A stretch of 18,000 nucleotides of DNA from positions 1 to 18,000 of the forward strand of contig CABUBS010000016.1 of NCBI GenBank assembly GCA_902489855.1, in the 5' to 3' direction. Below, piece after piece: positions 7,351-12,919 of the stretch. The notes beneath the pieces are model-generated. The model saw only the letters and a program-made list of their open reading frames with translations. It did no database searches and had not been told where the DNA came from. The stretch is from an uncultured Collinsella sp. (lineage in GTDB: Bacteria; Actinomycetota; Coriobacteriia; Coriobacteriales; Coriobacteriaceae). Each line of letters opens with the position of its first letter. Position 1 is the stretch's first letter. The position numbers and the translations under genes were made by a program.

Positions 7351-8288
7351 TGGTTTCTCCCGGGGCAGGTCTTTCCGCCGTTGCGATCGTCGGTCCGACG
7401 GCGGTTGGTAAGAGTGATGTTGCCGACCGTTTGGCAGCTCGTCTTTCGTCCGAAGTGCTGTCGTGCGATGCGATGCAAATCTATCGCGGCATGGACATCG
7501 GTACCGCAAAGATGGCGTCCGATGAGTGTACGGCGCCGCTGCGTCTCGTCGACATTGTAGAGCCGGGTGTGGCATATTCTGCTGCGCTTTATCAGGCTGA
7601 CGCTCGCGCGCATGTTGAACGTCTCCTTGGTTCGGGTTGCCTGCCGGTTTTTTGCGGAGGTACGGGGCTATATCTCAAGGCAGCCCTCGATGAGATGGAC
7701 TTTCCCTCGGGTGAACTTGAGGACGATCGCCGTGCGGGCTATCAGGAACTTGCCGAGCGTATTGGCGAGGAAGAACTGCATGCCCTGCTTGCCGAGCGCG
7801 ATCCAGAATCGGCTGCTGTTATTCATCCCCATAACGTGCGCCGTGTGATTCGTGCGCTCGAGATGCATGATGATGGTATCTCCTATGCACAGCAAAAAAG
7901 TCAGTTTAGTGTTCCGCACGAGCATTATCATGCCCTATGGTTTGGTCTGACGCGTAATCGCGAGGTGCTCTACGAGCGCATTAACCAGCGCGTCGATCTG
8001 ATGTTTGAGCAGGGTCTTGTCGATGAGGTCCGCGGTCTTATGGGCCAGGGGCTGGGAGATGCCCTGACGTCGATGCAGGCAATTGGCTATAAAGAGATCA
8101 TTGATGCTTTCAATGGCGTGATGAGCATGGATGAGGCTCGCGAACTCATTATGATGCGTTCGCGTCGTTATGCCAAGCGTCAGCTTTCGTGGTTTAAGCG
8201 CGATGACCGTATCGTGTGGTTTGATATGGATGAATGTACGATCGATGAGGTCGTTGAGGATATCGTGCATCGTATTGAGGCTGCCTAA
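7350..8288 (+). CDS. miaA: tRNA dimethylallyltransferase MiaA
   Basis: MiaA transfers a dimethylallyl group to A37 of tRNAs reading UNN codons, the step before MiaB. The 312-residue protein has the P-loop GPTAVGKSD near the N-terminus, then DAMQIYRGMDIGTAK, FCGGTGLYLKA, HPHNVRRVIRALE and the C-terminal MRSRRYAKRQLSWFKRD that contacts the tRNA. Its ATG overlaps the miaB stop (7348-7352), and its own stop overlaps the hflX start (8286-8290), so the three genes are translationally coupled. The usual DSMQ motif reads DAMQ here; the catalytic Asp is retained. Length is normal. Confidence 0.97.
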   Translation: MVSPGAGLSAVAIVGPTAVGKSDVADRLAARLSSEVLSCDAMQIYRGMDIGTAKMASDECTAPLRLVDIVEPGVAYSAALYQADARAHVERLLGSGCLPVFCGGTGLYLKAALDEMDFPSGELEDDRRAGYQELAERIGEEELHALLAERDPESAAVIHPHNVRRVIRALEMHDDGISYAQQKSQFSVPHEHYHALWFGLTRNREVLYERINQRVDLMFEQGLVDEVRGLMGQGLGDALTSMQAIGYKEIIDAFNGVMSMDEARELIMMRSRRYAKRQLSWFKRDDRIVWFDMDECTIDEVVEDIVHRIEAA

Positions 8289-9577
8289 TGGCCCGTTTCC
8301 CTCTTGTTCCCACGGCACCCGAGCCCGAGTGTGCCATTTTAGTTGGTGTTGAGTGGCGCGACAATGCATGGCCGCTCGATCGCTCGCTTGATGAGCTGGA
8401 GCGTCTTGCCCACACAGCTGGTGCCCAGTGCGTGGCACGCTTGTCGCAGCGTTTGGTAAAGCCGTATCCTAAATCGTTTATCGGTTCCGGTAAGGTTGAA
8501 GAGCTGTGCGGCCTGGTGCATCGCATGGATGCCGATGTCGTTATTTTTGACGACGACCTGACCCCCTCGCAGCAATCCTATTTGGAGAAAGCCGTGGGCG
8601 AGCCGGTAAAGATTATCGATCGTACAGCACTGATCCTGGATATCTTTGGCCTGCATGCTCAGACGCGTGAGGGACGCCTGCAGGTACAGCTGGCACAGCT
8701 TCAATATTTGTTGCCTCGCCTGCGTGGCATGTGGAGCCATCTCGCCAAGGAGCAGACGCGCGGCGGCATCGGTTCACGTTTTGGTCAGGGCGAAAGTCAG
8801 CTCGAGGTCGACCGTCGCCTCATTCGTAATAAGATCGCTGCGCTTCGTCGCGAGCTCAAGCAGGTTGAACAGCGTCGCGATGTTCAATCCAAGAGCCGCA
8901 TCGAGTCACCGGCGTTTCGCGTCGCGTTGGCCGGTTATACCAATGCCGGTAAATCGACGTTGCTCAATCGCCTGACTGGCTCTACGGTACTTTCGCAGGA
9001 CAAGCTGTTTGCTACGCTCGACCCGACGACGCGCTCGTATCGTCTGCCCGGTGGACGTGGCATGACGATTACCGATACCGTTGGCTTTATTCAAAAGCTG
9101 CCGCATGGTCTGGTCGATGCTTTTAAATCGACGCTGTCCGAGGTTTTGGGTGCCGATCTAATTCTCAAAGTCGTAGATGCATCTGACGAGGACTATGAGC
9201 GGCAGCTTGAGGCTGTCGACCGCGTTCTTGATGAGATCGGCGCCGGAGAGCGTTTAACGTTGACCGTGTTCAATAAAATCGATCTTCTCGATAGCGTTGA
9301 TCGATTGAGTTTCCGTCGTCGCTATCCCGAGGCCGTGCTGTTCTCGGCCCAGACGGGCGAGGGACTCGACGATCTCGTCGACCGTATTGCTCGTGAGGCT
9401 GCTGCCACCGATGTGTTGCTCTCTGCTGATATCCCGTATCGCGAGGGCGCCCTCATCACGCTGGTGCATGAACAGGGAACCCTTTTGCACGAGGAATATC
9501 TTGAGGACGGCGTTCGTATTGTGGCGAAGCTGCCGGCTCGTATCGCGCCGCGGCTCAAGCGTTATCGCACCGAGTAG
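8288..9577 (+). CDS. hflX: HflX-type ribosome-associated GTPase
   Basis: HflX binds the 50S subunit and splits stalled or stress-inactivated ribosomes. The 429-residue protein has the N-terminal HflX domain (SFIGSGKVEEL, DVVIFDDDLTPSQQSYLE, then IIDRTALILDIFGLHAQTREGRLQV) and the GGIGSRFGQGESQLEVDRR linker. The GTPase domain has G1 GYTNAGKST, G3 DTVGFIQKLP, G4 NKID and G5 SAQTGEG. It is coupled to miaA through a TAATG overlap, the same miaA-hflX neighbourhood seen in enterobacteria. The 3' end overlaps the convergent membrane-protein gene by 16 bp, and no rightward terminator is seen, so its transcript may run antisense into that gene. Confidence 0.95.
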   Translation: MARFPLVPTAPEPECAILVGVEWRDNAWPLDRSLDELERLAHTAGAQCVARLSQRLVKPYPKSFIGSGKVEELCGLVHRMDADVVIFDDDLTPSQQSYLEKAVGEPVKIIDRTALILDIFGLHAQTREGRLQVQLAQLQYLLPRLRGMWSHLAKEQTRGGIGSRFGQGESQLEVDRRLIRNKIAALRRELKQVEQRRDVQSKSRIESPAFRVALAGYTNAGKSTLLNRLTGSTVLSQDKLFATLDPTTRSYRLPGGRGMTITDTVGFIQKLPHGLVDAFKSTLSEVLGADLILKVVDASDEDYERQLEAVDRVLDEIGAGERLTLTVFNKIDLLDSVDRLSFRRRYPEAVLFSAQTGEGLDDLVDRIAREAAATDVLLSADIPYREGALITLVHEQGTLLHEEYLEDGVRIVAKLPARIAPRLKRYRTE

Positions 9578-10266
9578 ACGAGCTCCAAAAAGCCCAGAAT
9601 AATGGGCTGATGCAGCAGATAAAAGGGGAGTGCATGACGTCCAAGGCTGGCGAGCGCCGGGACGGGATTGGCGTAGGCCCAGCTTGGGGCGGGATGTTCA
9701 CATCTTTGAGCGGTGCGCGCAGCAAAGTATCCTGTGAGGTACATGAATATAAACGGGATGATTGGATAATAGTCGCCTGAAACGAACCAGGGGCCGGGAA
9801 ATCCTAGCCACGCCAAATAGGAGAATGAATAGGTCGATTTCGGGATGCCCCATGTCGCTGCGAAGAGAGCGAGGCATATCGTAATGCCCCACGTGCTAGG
9901 CACTTTCTTAAGCATCGGTCGTGCTACGGCTGCCACAGCGGTACACGTCGCCATGCAATAAATGATGCCAAAGTTCACTGAATCGTCGACCGATACGAGC
10001 GTTGTTGCAATCCAGACGACCAAAGCTGCGGCAGCGTATTTGGCCGCTCGTTTAGCATTGTTGCGCGAAAGGGTGCACATCCAACCTGCGATAAACAAAA
10101 ATACCCAGCTGATGCTGGCGCGCCAGATGTCTTGAAAGACAGTCTGGGTAAACCATGGCATATCCCAGTCGTACAGGTACGCGAGATCGTAGCAAGCGTG
10201 AAAACCTGCCATTGAAATCATCGTAAACCCGCGGACGGTATCAAAGATGGTGATGCGTTTTTGCAT
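9562..10266 (-). CDS. HGSNAT/DUF1624-like multi-pass membrane protein, coupled to lexA
   Basis: The 234-residue protein is strongly hydrophobic with about six or seven likely membrane segments. It resembles the heparan-alpha-glucosaminide N-acetyltransferase catalytic domain family (DUF1624): the opening ITIFDTVRGFTMISMAGFHACYDLAYL matches the family's start with Asp, Arg-Gly and a membrane His, and the end LPFYLLHQPIILGFL matches its last helix. Related proteins are thought to acylate cell-surface or imported sugars; the substrate here is unknown. Its ATG overlaps the lexA stop (10264-10268), so it is translated by coupling and should be SOS-influenced. Its last five codons overlap the end of hflX. 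Confidence 0.72.
   Translation of the reverse strand: MQKRITIFDTVRGFTMISMAGFHACYDLAYLYDWDMPWFTQTVFQDIWRASISWVFLFIAGWMCTLSRNNAKRAAKYAAAALVVWIATTLVSVDDSVNFGIIYCMATCTAVAAVARPMLKKVPSTWGITICLALFAATWGIPKSTYSFSYLAWLGFPGPWFVSGDYYPIIPFIFMYLTGYFAARTAQRCEHPAPSWAYANPVPALASLGRHALPFYLLHQPIILGFLELVYSVR
9587..9608 (-). terminator. Intrinsic terminator inside the end of the lexA-operon membrane gene
   Basis: On the minus strand, AGCCCA (9608-9603), a 6-nt loop, TGGGCT (9596-9591) and then TTTT (9590-9587) form a short terminator. It is located before the stop codon at 9562, within the last 16 codons of the membrane protein gene. Coding constraint could also produce it; the stem is only 6 bp. Confidence 0.4.
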
Positions 10267-10910
10267 TACGAGAACCGGCGCATCAAGCCGACGACTTTGC
10301 CCAGGATAACGGGATTCGTTGCATAGATAGGTTCCATGGTGTCATTCTCAGGCTGCAGACGTACGCGTCCCTGCTCCTTGTAGAACGTCTTGACGGTCGC
10401 CGAACCATCAATCATGGCCACGACAATTTCGCCGTTCATGGCACTTTTTTGTTCACGGACGATGATGTAATCGCCATTGAAGATGCCGACATTGATCATT
10501 GAGCTCCCATGCACCTCAAGGATAAAGGAACCCTGATCAGTGGCGATTTCGGTCGGGATAGTAAACGTGTCTTCGATATTCTGCTCGGCCAGAATGGGAA
10601 TCCCAGCCGCGACGCGACCAACGAGCGGCAGCGAGACCGTTCCGCGAGGTGCGGTGGGCTCGTCAGATTTAGAAATTGAGACAGAGGAACCATCCTCGTT
10701 AAAGAGTTCCAGGGCGCGCGGTTTGGTGGCATCGCGCTTGAGTAGCCCGCGCGCTTCAAGGGCAGAGAGATGGGCGTGCACGGTGCTGGGGGAGGAAAGG
10801 CCCACGGCAGAAGCCATCTCGCGCACGCTGGGCGGATAACCCTTCTCCTGCTGATATTCCTTGATGAAGTCGTAAATTTGCTGCTGACGCTTGGTAATTT
10901 TGCGAGCCAT
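10266..10910 (-). CDS. lexA: LexA SOS repressor
   Basis: LexA represses SOS genes and cuts itself when stimulated by the RecA filament. The 214-residue protein has the winged-helix DNA-binding domain at 1-65 (MARKITKRQQQIYDFI; YPPSVREMASAVGLSSPSTVHAHL) and the S24 peptidase-like domain. The cleavage site is Ala102-Gly103 (GRVAAGIP), the nucleophile Ser137 (HGSSMI) and the general base Lys174 (ATVKTFY). The common GDSM is GSSM here, which keeps the catalytic serine. The ATG at 10910 is preferred over an in-frame ATG at 10931 because AGAGAGG lies 8 nt upstream of it and nothing suitable precedes the other. An SOS box at 10934-10947 lies just upstream, consistent with autorepression. The gene is coupled to the downstream membrane protein gene. 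Confidence 0.97.
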   Translation of the reverse strand: MARKITKRQQQIYDFIKEYQQEKGYPPSVREMASAVGLSSPSTVHAHLSALEARGLLKRDATKPRALELFNEDGSSVSISKSDEPTAPRGTVSLPLVGRVAAGIPILAEQNIEDTFTIPTEIATDQGSFILEVHGSSMINVGIFNGDYIIVREQKSAMNGEIVVAMIDGSATVKTFYKEQGRVRLQPENDTMEPIYATNPVILGKVVGLMRRFS

Positions 10911-10933
10911 CAGGGCATCCTCTCTACCCATGT

Positions 10934-10947
10934 CAAACAAATGTTCG
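10934..10947 (-). promoter_or_regulatory. LexA box nearest lexA
   Basis: CGAAC-ATTT-GTTTG on the minus strand, one mismatch from the perfect palindrome, lies 24-37 nt before the lexA start codon. It probably serves autoregulation of lexA; the exact lexA promoter hexamers are not clear to me. Confidence 0.8.
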
Positions 10948-10955
10948 AATTTTGC

Positions 10956-10983
10956 TTGACAGGAACAACTGTTCGAAGATAAT
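10956..10983 (+). promoter_or_regulatory. Promoter of the LysM-protein gene
   Basis: TTGACA (10956-10961) and GATAAT (10978-10983) are spaced by 16 bp. The second SOS box lies in the spacer and the third overlaps the expected start site, so this promoter should be tightly repressed by LexA. The leader to the ATG at 11071 is about 80 nt. Confidence 0.75.
10962..10975 (+). promoter_or_regulatory. LexA box in the promoter spacer of the LysM gene
   Basis: GGAAC-AACT-GTTCG matches the SOS operator with one mismatch and sits between the -35 and -10 hexamers of the rightward promoter. It may also contribute to lexA autoregulation. Confidence 0.85.
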
Positions 10984-10989
10984 AATAAC

Positions 10990-11003
10990 CGAACATTCGT
11001 TCT
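10990..11003 (+). promoter_or_regulatory. LexA box downstream of the LysM-gene -10 element
   Basis: CGAAC-ATTC-GTTCT matches the SOS operator with one mismatch at the last base. Centre-to-centre distances between the three boxes are 28 bp each, close to but not exactly whole helical turns. Confidence 0.85.
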
Positions 11004-11070
11004 CGCGCTAGACATTTTTGTCCGCGCGGCTTGATAAAACTGTTCTCAGCAAAACACGCGAGAGGAGAAC

Positions 11071-11523
11071 ATGATGAACGCAACGAATATGGTCCAGGGA
11101 AACCTCGCCCTTAAGCTCGAGACGCCTGCCGCGCCCGCTTTTACTGTTGTCAAGGGTGGACGTTCCGGTTATCAGCCTTTGCCCGTAAAGTCTGCTCGCA
11201 CTCAGTATGCTGTTGCCGCGCCGACTCCCGCTGCCCTGAAGGTCTCGACGATTGTCGCCGTCGCCGTTGCGCTTACGCTCTTCTTTGTCCTCGCTACGTC
11301 GGTCTTTAGCGCTCGTCATGCCGCGTATGCCGAGTCCGTTTCCAACGTTACCTACGAGACCATTCGCGTTCAGCCTGGCGATTCTCTTTGGTCGCTTGCC
11401 GAGGAATATCCAATCGAAGGCCTTTCCACGCAAGAGACTTCCGACATGATCCGTAACGTCAATCATCTGGAGCATGGTTCGCTCGCCGCCGGTGCGCATC
11501 TTAAGGTTCCTGCTCGTTCGTAA
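11071..11523 (+). CDS. SOS-controlled LysM membrane protein (YneA-like division suppressor candidate)
   Basis: The 150-residue protein has a roughly 56-residue cytoplasmic N-terminus, one transmembrane segment (about 57-80, STIVAVAVALTLFFVLATSVF) and an extracytoplasmic LysM domain (about 96-147; ETIRVQPGDSLWSLAEEY ... LAAGAHLKVP). This is the plan of YneA/ChiZ-type proteins, encoded divergently from lexA in Bacillus and actinobacteria, which delay division during the SOS response. The start ATG at 11071 follows GAGAGGAG (11060-11067); the next codon is also ATG. Three SOS boxes in the divergent region support damage-inducible expression. Location and architecture are seen; the division role is inferred. 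The cytoplasmic N-terminus is longer than that of B. subtilis YneA. Confidence 0.85.
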   Translation: MMNATNMVQGNLALKLETPAAPAFTVVKGGRSGYQPLPVKSARTQYAVAAPTPAALKVSTIVAVAVALTLFFVLATSVFSARHAAYAESVSNVTYETIRVQPGDSLWSLAEEYPIEGLSTQETSDMIRNVNHLEHGSLAAGAHLKVPARS

Positions 11524-11536
11524 TCATTATCGAGCT

Positions 11537-11580
11537 GCGCATGGTACCCTTGTTATCGTTTAAGAGGAGGTACCATGCGC
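11537..11580 (+). promoter_or_regulatory. 12-bp perfect inverted repeat enclosing the nrdR ribosome binding site and start codon
   Basis: GCGCATGGTACC (11537-11548) and GGTACCATGCGC (11569-11580) are perfect complements separated by 20 nt. In the RNA the right arm contains the end of the ribosome binding site (AGAGGAGG 11563-11570) and the whole ATG (11575-11577), so pairing would hide the start codon of nrdR. It could instead be a DNA operator. Confidence 0.65.
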
Positions 11581-12018
11581 TGTCCCAAATGCGGCAAGGC
11601 ACATACCCGCGTCGTTGATTCTCGTATGCAGGAGTCAAATAACACCATTAAGCGCCGTCGCGAATGTTGCTCGTGTAACTACCGCTTTACAACGTTCGAG
11701 CGATGCGAAGACCCAATCGAGGTCATTAAGTCAGACGGAACCAAGCAGCGGTTTGATCGCAATAAGCTGCTCGTCGGCTTGATGCGCGCCACCATCAAGC
11801 GCGATATCGACACTAAGAAGCTCAATGAGATTATCGACGACATCGAGGTCGAGTTGCGCTCTCGCACGCTGACGGCCGTCACGTCCCATGAGTTGGGTGA
11901 CATGGTGCTCAAGCGCTTGGCCAAGATCGACAAGGTGGCCTACATTCGCTTTGCCTCGGTCTACCGCGATTTCAAAGATGTCGATGAGTTTCTGCAAGAG
12001 CTCGACAAGCTAAGGTGA
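11575..12018 (+). CDS. nrdR: Transcriptional repressor NrdR
   Basis: NrdR senses ATP/dATP and represses ribonucleotide reductase genes. The 147-residue protein has the N-terminal zinc ribbon with Cys3, Cys6, Cys31 and Cys34 (MRCPKCG ... CCSCNYRF) and the DSR motif, followed by the ATP-cone domain (EVIKSDGTKQRFDRNKLLVGLMRA ... VAYIRFASVYRDF). Length is typical. A strong ribosome binding site, AGAGGAGG, lies 4 nt before the ATG, but both are in a large inverted repeat. The gene follows the LysM gene by 51 bp, where I see no convincing separate promoter, and precedes dut by 4 bp, so the three may be expressed together. No NrdR box is seen in this window. Confidence 0.96.
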   Translation: MRCPKCGKAHTRVVDSRMQESNNTIKRRRECCSCNYRFTTFERCEDPIEVIKSDGTKQRFDRNKLLVGLMRATIKRDIDTKKLNEIIDDIEVELRSRTLTAVTSHELGDMVLKRLAKIDKVAYIRFASVYRDFKDVDEFLQELDKLR

Positions 12019-12022
12019 TTTC

Positions 12023-12466
12023 ATGTCCAACATTACCGTCAACATAAAGCGTCTCGACCCCACCGTCGAGCTTCCCAAATACGCCCATCCCACCGATGCC
12101 GGCTTGGATCTACGCTCCAACGAAGACTGCGTCCTGAAGCCCTTCGAACGCCGTCTGGTCTCTACGGGGCTGGCCATCGCCCTGCCCGATGGCTACGCCG
12201 GCTTCGTCCAGCCCCGCAGCGGCTTGGCCATCAAGCAGGGCCTGTCTATAGTCAACACGCCGGGCCTCATCGACGCCCACTACCGAGGAGAACTCAAAGT
12301 CATCCTCATTAACCTAGACCCCACGAACAACATCCAAATCAACAAAGGCGACCGCATAGCCCAACTCGTCATCCAAGAAGTCCCCACGGTCAACCTCATA
12401 GAAGTAGAAGAACTAGACAAAACCGACCGAGGCAACGGAGGCTTCGGCTCCAGCGGCGTCGCCTAG
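12023..12466 (+). CDS. dut: Deoxyuridine 5'-triphosphate nucleotidohydrolase (dUTPase)
   Basis: dUTPase hydrolyses dUTP to dUMP, keeping uracil out of DNA and feeding dTMP synthesis. All five trimeric-dUTPase motifs are present in 147 residues: DAGLDL, PRSGLA, GLIDAHYRGE, GDRIAQLV and the C-terminal RGNGGFGSSG that closes the active site. The start ATG follows AAGGTGA 4 bp after nrdR, consistent with co-expression. Codon use is unusual for this strand: third positions are mostly C and A (ATA, CTA, GAA, CAA, AAA), whereas neighbours on the same strand use many G- and T-ending codons. This may indicate recent acquisition or inversion. Confidence 0.96.
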   Translation: MSNITVNIKRLDPTVELPKYAHPTDAGLDLRSNEDCVLKPFERRLVSTGLAIALPDGYAGFVQPRSGLAIKQGLSIVNTPGLIDAHYRGELKVILINLDPTNNIQINKGDRIAQLVIQEVPTVNLIEVEELDKTDRGNGGFGSSGVA

Positions 12467-12499
12467 GGCGCTCGTATCCCTCCCGCCCGGGGCTTACCT

Positions 12500-12532
12500 A
12501 TATCATTCCATGCTCAAACATTCTCGCTTCGC
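12500..12532 (+). repeat. Partial copy of the palindromic repeat element
   Basis: These 33 bases match the left half of the element at 12551-12648 (two differences, ATATCATTCC versus ATATCATCCC and CATGC versus CGTGC) and differ by one base from the reverse complement of the element at 12806-12909. The right half is missing: similarity stops at the inner TTCGC. Confidence 0.85.
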
Positions 12533-12550
12533 AGGGGTGCACGGATCCCG

Positions 12551-12648
12551 CTTTCGCCTGAGCCCCATACATATCATCCCGTGCTCAAACATTCTCGCTT
12601 CGCTGCGAAACTGCGCGCGGGACGATATGTATGGGGCTCAGGCGAAAG
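12551..12648 (+). repeat. Complete palindromic repeat element, forward copy
   Basis: Bases 12551-12584 pair with 12615-12648: 34 positions with one A-C mismatch and one G-U pair, around a 30-nt loop (12585-12614). The loop and the inner stem match the other copies, including TGCTCAAACATTCTCGC. The outer stem arm (TTTCGCCTGAGCCCCATAC) differs from that of the inverted copy yet is self-complementary. No transposase or T-run accompanies it. Confidence 0.9.
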
Positions 12649-12680
12649 GGCTACATGCTTGACATAAAACAATCTTTCTA

Positions 12681-12727
12681 GTTAGCCGATGCGATAAAGG
12701 GATGCCTCCTTTGTCGCATCGGCTAAC
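12681..12727 (+). terminator. Strong hairpin terminator downstream of dut
   Basis: GTTAGCCGATGCGA (12681-12694) pairs perfectly with TCGCATCGGCTAAC (12714-12727). Pairing continues inward (TAAAGGG with TCCTTTG, with G-U pairs) to give about 21 bp closed by a 5-nt loop. The + strand continues TCTATTTATATTTT, a usable T-rich tail for dut. The A-containing left flank makes it a possible, weaker terminator for the convergent gene too. Confidence 0.75.
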
Positions 12728-12805
12728 TCTATTTATATTTTCCTGTTTTACCTTTGCAGGTTCTAATGGAGGGGATACCGAAGTAGCTGCTAGTAAGTAA
12801 ACGTA

Positions 12806-12909
12806 GCTGCTCAGCGGGAGCCGCCCATATATCGTTCCACGCGCAGTTTCGCAGCGCAGCGAGAATGTTTGAGCATGGAATGATATATGGGCGGCTCCCG
12901 CTGAGCAGC
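12806..12909 (-). repeat. Complete palindromic repeat element, inverted copy
   Basis: Bases 12806-12842 pair with 12873-12909: 37 positions with one mismatch and one G-U pair, around a 30-nt loop (12843-12872). Its reverse complement matches the forward copy through the inner stem and loop, but the outer arms (GCTGCTCAGCGGGAGCC) are different and remain self-complementary. It ends 10 bp from the stop codon of the glycosyltransferase gene. Confidence 0.9.
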
Positions 12910-12919
12910 GGACTTTCGT

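Larger units (their letters stand above)
12467..12919. other. Gene-free interval with palindromic repeats
   Basis: This 453-bp stretch between the convergent dut and glycosyltransferase genes has no credible coding sequence. It contains a partial repeat (12500-12532), a complete palindromic element (12551-12648), a strong hairpin terminator (12681-12727) and an inverted complete element (12806-12909). Confidence 0.85.

Noticed and set aside
10911..11015. Longer lexA starting upstream of 10910
   Set aside because: The extension would cover SOS boxes and promoter elements, and only the ATG at 10910 has a ribosome binding site; the protein from there matches normal LexA.
12659..12687. TTGACA at 12659-12664 as a promoter in the gene-free interval
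   Set aside because: No acceptable -10 at 16-18 bp, and any transcript would run straight into the strong terminator hairpin at 12681.
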